Assembly (NCBI GenBank): GCA_963920525.1 | Contig: OY986439.1 | Coordinates: 32,743,819-32,807,818 of the forward strand | From: Dichetophora obliterata | Lineage: Eukaryota; Arthropoda; Insecta; Diptera; Sciomyzidae | Length of the DNA stretch: 64,000 bases | Direction: 5' to 3' | In this document: positions 11,218 to 22,363 of the stretch, one piece after another | Layout: the number at the start of each line of letters is the position of its first letter | Numbering within the stretch: the first letter of the stretch is position 1 | Translations under genes and position numbers: made by a program | Notes under the pieces: model-generated | Told to the model about the DNA's origin: nothing | The model's database searches: none | Seen by the model: the letters and a program-made list of their open reading frames with translations, nothing else

Positions 11218-12393
11218 TTGGGTTGGCAACTAAGTAATTGCGGATTTCACTCATAGATGGCTTTAGTTGAATTTTTAGGTTTGCTGACGTAATCGAAATG
11301 TCAAACACATTTTGTTATTTGATAGTTTGTACTTCAACTGTCAATCAGTAAAAAAATTTTTTTGATCGGTTGTGTAGTTTATTTCCGGAAAGGAAAAAAC
11401 GCATCGCAAGCTCACAAAAAGTTATGTGCTGTTTATGGTGACGAAGCTTTAAAAGAATGGCAGTGTCAAAATTGGTTTGCCAAATTTCGTTCTGGTGATT
11501 TTTCACTCAAAGATGAAAAACGGTCTGCTCGTCCAGTTGAAGTTGATGACGACCAAATCAAAGCAATAATCGATTCGGATCGTCACAGTACAACACGTGA
11601 GATTGCAGAGAAGCTTCATGTAGCATATACCTGCATTGAAAATCGCTTAAAACAACTTTGCTATGTACGAAAACTCGATATAAGGGTTCCTCATGAACTG
11701 AAAGAAAATCATTTAACACAAAGCATTAACATCTGCGATTTGTTAAGGAAACGTAATGAAAATGATTCATTTTTAAAACGATCGATAACTGGTGATGAAA
11801 AATGGGTTGTTTACAACAATTTCAATCGGAAAAGATCGTTTAGCAAGCCAGGTGAACCAGCTCAAACAACATCAAAAGCTGATATTCATCAACAGAAAGT
11901 TATGTTATCAGATTACAAAGGAATTGTCTGCTTTGAACTTTTACCACCCAAACGAACGATTAATTCAGATGTCTACATTGAACTAACAAAATTGAACAAT
12001 GTAGTTGAAGAAAAGCGGCCCGAATTGACAAATCGAAAAGGTGTTGTATTCCATCATGACAATGCAAGGCCACACACATCTTTGGTCACTCGGCAAAAAT
12101 TATTGGAGGTTGGTTGGAATGTTTTGCCACATCCACCATATAGTCCTGACCTTGCACCATCTGATTACTTTTTATTTCGATCTTTGCAAAACTCCATGAA
12201 TGGTAAAAATTTCAATGATGATGATTTCAAATCGCATCTGGTTCAATTTTTTGCTGATAAAAACCAGAAGTTTTATGAACGTGGAATTATGATGCTATGA
12301 GAATAAATTGATGAGAATAAAGTTGTTTCGTTCCATGAAAAAATTGTCTGTTATTTTCTAAAAAAATTCGCAATTACTTTGTTGCCAACCTGA
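11218..12393 (+). mobile_element. mariner element (Tc1/mariner superfamily)
   Basis: The ends are inverted repeats of about 30 bp: GGGTTGGCAACTAAGTAATT at the left and the complement of AATTACTTTGTTGCCAACCT at the right. Both are flanked by TA (11216-11217, 12394-12395), the expected target duplication. At 1176 bp it is about 100 bp shorter than a typical full-length mariner. It carries one transposase gene in the forward direction. Confidence 0.93.
11362..12300 (+). pseudogene. mariner transposase, decayed
   Basis: The open frame of about 312 residues is clearly a mariner transposase: a cut-and-paste DDE enzyme that binds the element's TIRs with N-terminal helix-turn-helix domains. The catalytic triad is visible: D145 in TGDEKW, D233 in HHDNARPH and D268 in SPDLAPSDYFLF. 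The last two are separated by 34 residues, the mariner D34D signature. Four signs of decay are seen. The frame opens with a TTG codon and no in-frame ATG precedes it. The linker motif normally WVPHEL reads RVPHEL (109-114). A Trp-Trp-containing segment expected after MLS (181-183) is missing. The C-terminus stops early at GIMML instead of running about 30 residues further. It is probably inactive, although its TIRs look usable by an enzyme supplied in trans. Confidence 0.9.
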
Positions 12394-12891
12394 TAGATCT
12401 ATTCTGAATTTTAAATGGAATTCTAAATTTCGATTGTTTTTGCTGGATTTCAATTGATCTATTCTGAATTTCAACTGATATTTTTTACGTTTCAATTGAT
12501 CTTTTCTGAATTTTTTAATGATCTTTTCGGAATTTTAATTGAACTATTCTAAATTTTAGATTGAACTATTCTTATTTTTGGTTTAGCTTTTCTCAATTTT
12601 GAATAGAATTTTTCAATTTCAGTTTGTCTTTTCTGAAGTTCAAATGGAATTTCTAAATTTAAATTCATCCATTCTGAATTTTAAATTAAATTTCAGAATT
12701 TTAATTTATCTTTTCTGAATACCAATTGAAAATGGTGTAGATACACCTAGCGAAATAATTATAAAGGCAAATAGGATTTTTATATTCTTAGGAAAGTCAA
12801 ACGGAATTTTTTAATTTTTTCTTCAGTTTTTATTTTATTTAATTTAACACAAAAATAATAAAATTTTAAAAAATTAACTTGTCAATAAAAT

Positions 12892-13386
12892 GGTTTTCCA
12901 TTGAATTCAAATCTGAGCTAAGCGCGGACCAGTCGATAGTTGAAATGCTTCAAGATTCCAAGAGCTTTTTGTCTTCTTCGACCGATGTATTGCAGCGTTG
13001 ACCTGCTGAAAAATAAATTCTGAACCGGCAATTTCTTTTCCAAAGGACACTTAAGCTTCGTCCAATTGTTAAATTTAATGTAATTTCAGTGGAAACAAAG
13101 CAAATTGGAGTGGTTCTTCTGTAACTTAAATCTGCCCCAACCATAAGCGAACCTTGACGCCTTGATTTGGGAGAGCCTTTTGTGCTCCAGGATTTGTCTA
13201 AACCATCTGGTCTATCTAAACGAAACTTTTTTTCGTCAGAAAACACGACTCTCTTCCATATCTGTATTTTTCAGCGAATTAAAAACTAGCCAACTTGTGC
13301 CTTGGCAAAAGAGCAAGCTTGCAATTTCCATTTCAACCACAATTTCCGTAGTTAAAATTTTTTTCCGTTTCAGAATTTATTTTCCA
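12892..13386 (-). pseudogene. Tc1-like transposase, catalytic part (inverted segment)
   Basis: On the minus strand the order is KRVVFSDEKKFRLDRPDG, then RQGSLMVGADLSY and PICFVS, then in another frame FIFQQVNAAIHRSKKTKS, then in a third DWSALSSDLNSMEN. This is the normal order of the DDE region of Tc1-like transposases, but it needs at least two frame changes. The second catalytic Asp (QQDNA in the family) is Val here (codon at 13000-13002). The DNA-binding N-terminus is missing. The direction is opposite to the C-terminal piece at 13391-13500. Confidence 0.85.
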
Positions 13387-13390
13387 TATT

Positions 13391-13500
13391 AAGCTAAAAG
13401 TGGCTATACAGGAAGAGTGGAAGAAAATTCATCCATCTTATATTCATTCCCTTATTAACTACATGCCTAGACATCTAGAAGAGATTCTCAATTCGCAACG
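13391..13500 (+). pseudogene. Tc1-like transposase, C-terminal piece
   Basis: The plus-strand frame reads KLKVAIQEEWKKI, then SLINYMPRHLEEIL. This matches the C-terminal tail of Tc1-like transposases (IQEEW...I...L..SMPRR). It lies between the inverted catalytic segment and the right TIR, so the original gene was on the plus strand and its middle has been flipped. Confidence 0.8.
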
Positions 13501-13692
13501 TTTTTTTAAATTATTTTTTGTTCTGTTAACTTAATAGTTAAAATTGAAGTTTATTTTTTTTTAAATTTTATTATTTTTGTATTAAATTAAATATATAAAT
13601 AAAATCTGCAAAAAAAAAATTAAAAAATTTCGTTATACTTTCGTAAGAATATAAAAATCCTATTTGCCTTTATAATTATTTTGCTGGGTGTA

Positions 13693-16600
13693 TGCTGTAC
13701 TAGTACATATTTGATTTTGTCTTGCATGAAGGTTATTCATTTCTGTAATGTTTAAGTTTTTTAAACATCTTTTAACTTTTATTCACTTTTTATTTTGTTT
13801 TAAAGGTTAACCCTTTTTAAAATTCTCTTTTTCTTTCTAGTACAATCAAAAAATTATTCGCATGAAGGCATTTTTTTGATAATATTCAATTAATATTTTT
13901 TTCTTCTGAAAGCAAAAACGTGAAATAAATAACGCATATGTAACATATACTGTTGCGGACAAGAACTGAAGTATTATTTATTTTATTATCACATTTATCT
14001 TTTTATAGTAAATCTTTCATAATTGTTATCATACTCAATGCGCCAATACACGTATTTCTTCATTAATTTATTTTAATAACATCCCTGCAAACTAAAGTCA
14101 AAGTAAATTTATAAAACATCCCTGTACCTTAACGAAGGCGTTCGTCAAAATATTTAAAAATTAATTTAATCGTTTATTTCAATACACGAACGCCGCTTAG
14201 AAGGAATACAAATAAGTAGGTAAAATATGAATTCAAAGACATTTTGTTAACTTTTTCTTTATAATACAGATAATAAAACCACCACCACTACACAGTAAAC
14301 AAACAGCTACTGCAAAAAAGCATGCGTTTTATTATATTTGTTTCCAGCCAACCCGCTGCACATGCCGTAACAAACATACATATATATATGTACAAAAAAT
14401 TGCTCAAAGTCAGCTTTGATCAGACAAACAAAAGAATATTTGTCTAGCATTATTATCTTATTTTTAGACTTTTTTTCAACTGTCGGCATTTACAACAGGT
14501 GTCATGGTTCTCATTGTCCAAATTATTTTTGGAGCTAAGATAAAAAAAAATCAATATCATTATTTATTGAATGACCTTTCTTAGCAGACGTATTGAGGTA
14601 TTTATTTTCATGAAATCATTACCAGTCATAACCTTGGGTATAAGCTCTTAATAATTGACTAGTTTGATGTTGTCCACCTCAAATTGTAAAGAATTTCAAT
14701 GTAATTGTTTGAGTGTTAAACAGCAAGGCTTGCACAAGAATGCATACATTATTTAATTTGAGAAGTTATTTCAAATTAACCAAAAATCCATTAAAATTTA
14801 GAGAGAAATATTTTTACGCCTTCATCATAATCTTGATGTTGCTTGAAGCCATTGAAAGTCATGAGCTCATAATCATCATGATAATGCTGATGTTGCTTGG
14901 AGCCACTTAATGTCATGAGGTCTGTTAACGAAATTTTAAATTTTTGACAAATCTTTCATAGACACGTCCTTTGTTTGTAAACTACTTCACTTTAATATTC
15001 TAGAAACTTACTTATTTAGGTCGCTAGACAGTGTGAAATTCTTAGAAATACTTTTGCCTCAATATTATAGATCAATATTATAGATATAGTACGCAATATC
15101 TTTTGTGAAATATAGTCGACCGGTATCATTTGTGTTGTCACCATGACGAAGTACTTTTTCTAACATATGGTTTGTACACTGAAGTGGCTGCAATTTAAAC
15201 TACACTTCCAAAAAATCCTTATGATACTAGACAAAAGCTATATAACTTAATGCTACTAAATTTTAGTGCTCAAACAATAGAGTCATTGCAGCATTTTTTT
15301 TGTTACATCAAAACAATGTCAATAGAGTGCATAGTCCTTGTCATCATGGCAGTTGGTTTCCGTTTTGCTTTTTAGTCCTGTGCTGGTGATTGCGACAACA
15401 CTTTGCTCGTTTATTACTCTTTTCGTCTATCTATTCTATGTCCCTGTACATTATCTAATCTCTTCTATTACTAAAAAGAAATGCAACAACCTTTATATTT
15501 CTCAAAACATCTCTCTTATTGCCATACAAAGTTGCTTGTTTAGGCCATAAATTCTGTTGAATTTATATATAAAACGATCATTGTTTATTTTCAGTTATGT
15601 ATTTTGGTTTTGTTTTTTTTTTTTTGCTTTGAGCGCACATTGTGTTTTATTTTTGTAAACAATTGTTTTATCATTTGTAGAATGAAATAGGAACCAATTG
15701 AAAACTAAGTATAGAATTGTGTAAATATTAAAACAAAACGCAAAAATGTGTATTGTTTACACCTGAAGAAAAATGCATTAGGCAAAAACCAGCAAACATG
15801 TCATGCGTCTGTGTTTTTTTTTTATTTTTTATTGAAATTGGATTTCAGGAGCATTTCTTCTGCTAGGTCAGGCTTTAATTAGTAAGTCAATAATTATTGA
15901 AGTTATGAGGGGTATTCACCATGTGGCGTAGTTATGTTTACCTTTAAAAATATAGTTAATTGTAAGATTGTGAATTGCAAAATTTTCAATATTTTTTTAT
16001 TTTACTTCCATGTTGATACGACATAAAATATTATTTTATTTACTAAAGGGGCATTTCATTGTGACTACTGGGACATTTGACTCCAGAATTTAACCAACTA
16101 TGAGTTGTAACAATGCTATCATAACTATACAGCAGTAAAATATCTTTTAAAACAGCGATAAATAATTATTGTGTAATATTATTTTGAAAAAAAAAAACAA
16201 ACAGTTTCTATGTTTTGTGTTACTATGATTTTAATGAATGTGACTACTGGGACACTGAGAAATCCCACCTTCCTACCTTTGGACACTCTAAGAAGAATTT
16301 TATCCAAACCATTTAAATATTCAAGTCAGCTTATTCCGTGTTCTACAACATTTACTAAACGCTTTAAAGAATTAGTGTGCCTTGTGGGACAAGCAAAAAT
16401 ATATGCGGAAATAATAAATTATTTTAATCAGTTTTATTATTGTTTTAAACACAATTCATATAGTTATTTATATATATTTTTCTGTAAAACATAAAAAATA
16501 AATCAAAAGCTACGAAAAAAATTATCTCTAGCTCTTATTTATTTAAAGAATATGTTGATTTTTTCCTCAGAGTTGCTAAAATTTGGCCTCTCAAAAGTTT

Positions 16601-17221
16601 TATAATACGACATAAGACACATTCGAGACATATACGAGACATGGCGAAAAACTCTGCTTTTTTGTTCGAAGTCGATCTTGAAAACAATTTGTTTCTTCTT
16701 CTTCCTTTTTTTTAGTTTGAAATCTTCTTTACATAAGACGCCTTGAGAGTCTCTTTCATGAAGAATTTTGTAAGCAATACCCAAAATTCAAGTATCTAGC
16801 ATTAATAATATAGATTCTTGCGTCAAAAACAAGCGGTGCGAGTACCTGAATTGCGGTTATACTTGGTCCAAGCATATCTTTTAGGTTCAACATTCAAATC
16901 CTGTTCACTGTCTCTTGAGTACACATCAGAGTAGTTAGTTTAACTTTACCTTCTTGTATCAATAAAACATTTTCAAATTTATAAGATGTCGCAATTTTTT
17001 TTTAGATTGAACCAACGCTAAACCAAGTCTAAAATTTGTTGTGTAGAATGTTCTTAGTGTGCCAGAAAGCAGTACGACATGTGATATTGAATCTGAGCAA
17101 GTGTTATGCCTTTGTCTCAGTCAAATCAAGCTTCTAAGCGATCCTCTCCACAAACTTTCCTACCACAAAGGTCATGATTAATGCATTTATCTTTTTAGGA
17201 GTTAAAATAAAGTTATCTGTA
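13693..17221. other. intergenic AT-rich DNA
   Basis: No gene is supported. A doubled stretch of about 55 bp with TTGATGTTGCTTG/CTGATGTTGCTTG lies at 14825-14920. The motif GTGACTACTGGGACA occurs at 16061 and 16240 (see findings). The remaining frames are low-complexity. Confidence 0.5.
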
Positions 17222-17639
17222 ATGGTCCAGTTAGCCTCGCATGGCACAGCAGCGCATGCAACGCAGATAAGCAGCTAGCACACAGCTAAATAAATGGTTA
17301 TTATGCAAAGCATAGTCACATGGTCAAAATAAAACAATAAAAAAGAAAAATACAACGATTTTATTTTAATAAATTAACCGCACTTGATCAAACAATTTTA
17401 CAACTTCACATCTGTTTTGCCAAAACGTCAAATACATAGAAGAATACACAGATATTAAAATGAAATAGATCTTCCATGTTTATCTATGTAGTCAGAGATG
17501 CATTTCTGTTTTTATCTGAGCATTGCCATGCGTTGCCATGTTGTGCATAATCAGATACACACAAATCCTATTAAACAGATTTTGATGTGACGCTTGTTAA
17601 GCCATGCACTGCTATGCCATGCGAGGCTAACTGGACCAT
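17222..17639. mobile_element. MITE, ATGGTCCAGTTAGCCTCGC family
   Basis: The outer 25 bp of each end, ATGGTCCAGTTAGCCTCGCA, are perfect inverted repeats. A further 20 bp or so are similar. Length 418 bp, no coding capacity. No target duplication was clear. Confidence 0.8.
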
Positions 17640-17750
17640 AAAAGTGGTATATTTGGACCTATTCGGCGAAATCTGTTATTCTGTTACAAATTTTTTGTTA
17701 TCAATCATAAAAAATGCCGACCATAAAAGATCTGTTAAAATTGGTATTCT

Positions 17751-17853
17751 GGGGCCGAATTATAGCATCCGTGATCAATCGAAATTGTACAAGATTCATA
17801 GGCGTCGCGCCCTACGTAATTTTGCTCGATCACGGATGCTGTAATTGGGCCCC
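17751..17853. mobile_element. hairpin MITE, GGGGCCGAATTA family (copy 1)
   Basis: The left arm is GGGGCCGAATTATAGCATCC and the right arm the complement of GGATGCTGTAATTGGGCCCC. The 103-bp unit is almost wholly palindromic. A sister copy is at 63820-63949. Confidence 0.75.
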
Positions 17854-18229
17854 TGCCTTTCGATTTTTTACGGCACACTGTTATCAATTTTCGTAAACAA
17901 AAATCTATTACAATTCCGTTAAATTCCGTTAAGAAACAGTTGTTTGCTGTCAATAAAATAAAATTATTGGACATGCATATAAAATGCAAGCGCACAACCT
18001 AAAAAGGAAGATCGAACGGTTTGCTATTTAGGCGTAACTCCAGCAAAGTGGCCCGATGGTTTCTTCTATTCAAAACTTGACTTTAAAACACACTCACACA
18101 CACATTTATCAACTATATAATCTTACATCTTCCCCCTTTTATGAGCCATTCTTAATTAAATTCACAAATAAACATTCATTTTTCAGACCAAAATGTTTAC
18201 TTTCTAAACATTTGTTACGATAAATGACA

Positions 18230-18475
18230 TAAAAATTTATCTGTTGCCTTTCCTAACAGATTTCATAGCAGATTTTGTCATGCAGAATACCAAACAAAAG
18301 ATTTTGTAAAAGATTTTTTGACAGTTCGAAAATTCTGCTATGATTTATAACAGATTTTATAAACGATTGTCGTGCAAAATACGAATTTTGGTCTCGTAAC
18401 AGATTTTTGACAGCTCAAAAATTTGTATGGGAAATCATAACAGAACTTTTTTCATAGCAGATTGTGCAAAATAGG
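18230..18475. repeat. clustered AACAGATTTT motifs
   Basis: AACAGATTT or AGATTTTGT/ATAGCAGATT variants recur at least eight times in 250 bp in direct and near-direct array, with interspersed TTTTTGACAG. This resembles a subterminal repeat array of a DNA transposon, but no ends were located. Confidence 0.45.
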
Positions 18476-18479
18476 CCCA

Positions 18480-19935
18480 ATTGTTTGTAATATTCGTTCT
18501 GTTCCCGCACTAACTTCAAGTAATTGTAATAGAATAGAGAGTAACATTTTGCATGTTTTTAGGCGAACTCTGAGGAAAACATTTCTAGTTTTAACAACTG
18601 CTTTTTGTTAAGTATTCAAGCACTTGCATACTTTTACGCAATCTTTCTTTTTCTTTTCGTAATTCTCTCAGTTTATGATTTTGTTTAAAATCATGTCTAT
18701 TTTTTCTCTCTGTCTTAGTTTCCACTCTTTTTGTTTTTCTTGAGCTATCTTTCATTTGTCCTTATCTTTTTTACTGCATCTTTATGTATAACAAAACGTA
18801 GGCTGAACGTGGTGCGAGACACGGTAAGCAATACATTTTTCCATATCAAAAAATATTGTTGCTCGCTTCTCTTACGATGTTCAGTTTTACATAAAGATGC
18901 AGTTAGTCTTCTCTGGATATTTTTCCAGCTATTTAAAATATAAGTTAGCCATAAAATAGCTTTAACTATTTAATTTTGGGTCAGAAAAGTGAATTAGGCT
19001 ATAAACAATGGCATTGAAATAAAATCTAGCTTTTCACCACATGTGTTTTTTTAGTTACAGTGACTGCTGGGACATATTTTAAAGTCTCGAAACCATAATT
19101 TGATCGCCTTAACTATTAAAAGATGTGTAAATCGTTTACCACATGTTTATTATTGCTGCTAGCAAGTATTGAATTTATGAAGTCATGTTTAAGGCTACGA
19201 GAGCAAATTTTAAATATTTTTGTGTGACTACTGGGACATGCGACTTGCTATCGAAATGAAATTATTTGGTTTGCTGAGTGAAGATATTGCAAAAATATAC
19301 CTCTATAAAGAATAAATGAAAAATATAAATGAAAAATATATATAAAAAAATATATATATAAAGAATGAACAAATTATTCATAAAAAAAAACAAATCAATA
19401 ATCTCAAAACCCCTAGTTCAAATAAAAAAATCGTTTGATATAAAAAACTTATTTAACCAAATTTCATGTTAAAGCTTAGTACGCTGTAGAAGCGAAAATT
19501 TTTGCTATGTTGCCAAATTTCCATTCGTGAGTGGAGTTGAAATTTCAAAATTTCGCTGTCGATTATATAACCGTATATTTAATTGGCGTGGAAATTTGCC
19601 ATTCAACAATAAAAAATAAGCAGTAAGTATGTTTAAGTGTTGAATTTGTTATTTAACAAATTTATTGTTGCATTTATATAGTTTATTAATGTGTAGTCTT
19701 GCTTTTTATAGGATATAAAATTGCAGCAATAAAAATATATATCGCTGCCTGTTCGTTGTCAAAAATCTCAATAGGGGTATTCTCTATGTCTAGGATATGC
19801 CCGTTGCACGGTGCAAGAAAAGGAAATATGCAATCCGTACAGCGCTGCAACAATAAAATACAAGTAAAAAAACCGTGCAATATTTCCTATGAGTGCTACA
19901 CTGAAACCCATGTATTCGGCGATGCTAGGAGGAAT
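18480..19935. other. intergenic AT-rich DNA
   Basis: No gene is supported. The motif GTGACTGCTGGGACA/GTGACTACTGGGACA recurs at 19060 and 19224, and there is a short TA-rich run near 19330-19365. Confidence 0.5.
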
Positions 19936-20392
19936 CAGGGATTGTAAATTCAGTACTAAAGTACTGAATTCAGTACTTTTTGCTTTTTAAAAGTACCGCA
20001 GTACCCTCGCGATGGTTTCAGTACTTTTTACAAATAGTCTAAACATGATTTTTTTTTAAATCATTATCAAAAAAATTAATTTTTATTTTTGTAATAGTTC
20101 TAGAAGAAAAAGATTTTGTGAAGTTTAAAGAATATTTTCGATTTAAATGCTATTTTTAAATACACAACCACGAGATGACTATAGGCCTAACGAAAATATA
20201 CGATTTGTTACGTAACGAATGAAGACGAAAATCTTATCAATAAGTGTATCTTATGTATGTTTAATTTTTTTAATGTTGAACTAATACATATATAAAAAAA
20301 ATGCAAATTTTAATTTTTTCCTTAATTCAGTACTTTTAGTACTTTTTTAAATCCGCTAAGTACCAAACCGAAAATTGGAATTATCTTCCCTG
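19936..20392. mobile_element. hAT-type MITE with perfect 8-bp target duplication
   Basis: The ends CAGGGA...TCCCTG are flanked on both sides by GGAGGAAT (19928-19935 and 20393-20400). AGTACT motifs are repeated just inside both ends (CAGTACTAAAGTACTG; CAGTACTTTTAGTACTTTTT). CAGGGA termini and 8-bp duplications are hAT hallmarks. It is 457 bp, non-coding. Confidence 0.88.
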
Positions 20393-20500
20393 GGAGGAAT
20401 AGTTTATGAAATACAACCCTGTGTTAGTAATGAGAGAGCAGCCAAACAGAAGGTGGAATGAGCGTGAAGTGCAGCTCACTATAGAGTTCAAGGTTGCCAG

Positions 20501-20818
20501 CATGGTATAATTATTTGACAAGGTAGCCGTGACAGTTTTTTTGGCGATTGGTAGTTGTCAAAAACAGCTAAAGAATGTTGTAGTTTGCTGCTGTTGACTA
20601 GCTATGTGCTTATTTTTAACTTATCTTTGATTCATTAAAATTATTCGCAGTTGATTGAAATGTTTTTAGTTTGTTGCGGTTGACTAGCTATGCTTAATTC
20701 GTCGCTTTTTTACTTTTCTTTGATTAATTGCATAAACAGCTAATTTTGACAACTACCCATCGCCGATCGTGAGAAAAAAGCCAGTCTACGCTTCTACCTT
20801 GTCAGTAATTGTGCCATG
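20501..20818. mobile_element. CATGG hAT-like MITE, copy 1 (subfamily B)
   Basis: Begins CATGGTATAATTATTTGACA and ends with the complement of CATGGCACAATTACTGACA. The perfect 8-bp duplication GTTGCCAG flanks it (20493-20500, 20819-20826). The inner halves are inverted versions of each other (GACTAGCTATG, TTTGATTAATT, GACAACTACC). It is closely related to 40631-40925 in the opposite orientation. Confidence 0.9.
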
Positions 20819-21399
20819 GTTGCCAGTATTGTGGAAAAAGTCCCATTCGTGGTAATTTTTAATTGATCTTGGAAGTTCCTATGGTATTTTTTAATTCAGC
20901 GTGGTATTTTTTAATTGGCGTGGGAATTCAGCGTAGTATTTTTTAATTGCATGGGAATTTGAGAAATTTTTTTTTAAAAAATTTTTTCACTTTTATTTAG
21001 CAAAATCTTAATCATAGTATTCGATGATCGATGTATATATACAGAAGAGTTAATCTATAAGTTTACCCTGTACTTTTCTTCGAACTTCTTATCGAATCCA
21101 TTGGTCAGCAATTATCTTTTAAAAGCAAAATTAAATCACAGTTGCCATTTTACGCATTATATGCTCTGTTTATACCACGATTTTGTGTCGTAAGCTGCGC
21201 ACGTTGCAAATTCGCAAATTTTGCTTCTGTAAAAATATCGCTCTTACGCTATTAACATCACAAATACGGCGTTCATTGAATACCACTATTATTTCTTTAG
21301 TTTTTTAGTTGTAAATAGTTAGTGTAAAAGAAGTGTTAAAAATGTGTTCGCACTTTTTCCATCCCTGATATATACGAACAGAAAAACAAAACTAATATT

Positions 21400-21960
21400 A
21401 TTCTAAAACGTTCTTAATGAATTAAAAATATTTATATCTGAAGTCACAAAGCAAAAATATTTTTGAAAACTTTATATTTATTTTATTTTGTTTATTTTGT
21501 ATTTCTGAAGTCACTTATGTATTTGATTTTATATTAGAAATAAGTACCTAAATTTTTTAAAAATCATATTGTGTTGAAATCAACTGTTTATCTTTTTCAT
21601 AGCACAAATACCTTTGAAAACTAATATTTATTTTATTTTGTTTATATTTTTTTTTAAAGTCACTTGCATTATTTTATATAAGAAATAAGTACCTAAATTT
21701 TTGAAAAATCATATTGTGTTTAATTAACTGTTTATCTTAAAAATATCTTTAAAAACTGTTTATATATTTTATTTTGTTTATATTTTATTCTGATGTCACT
21801 TTTATTATTTGATATTAGATATAAGTACCTAAATTTTTGAAAAATCATATTGTGTTAAAATGAATTGCTTATTACCTCACAAACCACAAATATTTTTGAA
21901 AACAATATTTTTATTTTATTTTGTTTATTGTCTATTATTTTATTTTTATAAGCATAATTT
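21400..21960. repeat. tandem repeat of about 140 bp, three to four units
   Basis: AAGTACCTAAATTTTT followed by AAAATCATATTGTGTT recurs near 21542, 21686 and 21824. TATTTTATTTTGTTTAT accompanies each unit. Spacing is 138-144 bp. It lies inside the composite element. Confidence 0.8.
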
Positions 21961-22363
21961 CGTTTTAGAAATTATTAAATGGAAACAATCAAATAAAATT
22001 CACGATCTCAAATATAAGACTAAAACATGTGATATGTAAAACAAATAACTTTATGTGAAACAATTTGCATGTTATTTATTTGTTATAGTTTTGAAACAAA
22101 GACAATAAATGCAAAATTTTTAACTATGGACGTGTCTATTTATTTCTGCTTATTCAAATGCAAAAATTTCTGGTATTTCTAAATTTTTTAAAATTTTTTA
22201 TACATATGGGATTTTTCGTGGTATTTTTTAATACGTATGGGATTTTTTGTGGGATTTTTAAATACATATGGGATTTTTGGTGGTATTTTTAAAACGCGTG
22301 GTATTTTTGTGGTATTTTTTTTGGTACTTTTTAATTGCTGGGAATTTTACCTTTACCTTTACC

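Larger units (their letters stand above)
11106..12735. repeat. degenerate minisatellite, TTCTGAATTTCAATTGATC units
   Basis: Variants of a unit of about 25-30 bp (GAATTTCAATTGATCTATT) fill 11106-11215 and resume at 12394-12735. The intervening mariner at 11218-12393 is a later insertion that split the array. Confidence 0.75.
12744..13690. mobile_element. Tc1-like element with internal inversion
   Basis: TIRs of about 75 bp begin CACCTAGCGAAATAATT (left) and, read from the right end, CACCCAGCAAAATAATT. They share AAAGGCAAATAGGATTTTTA. Both ends are flanked by TA (12742-12743, 13691-13692), as expected for Tc1. At 947 bp it is too short for a complete Tc1 element. The two transposase pieces inside point in opposite directions (separate entries). 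Confidence 0.85.
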
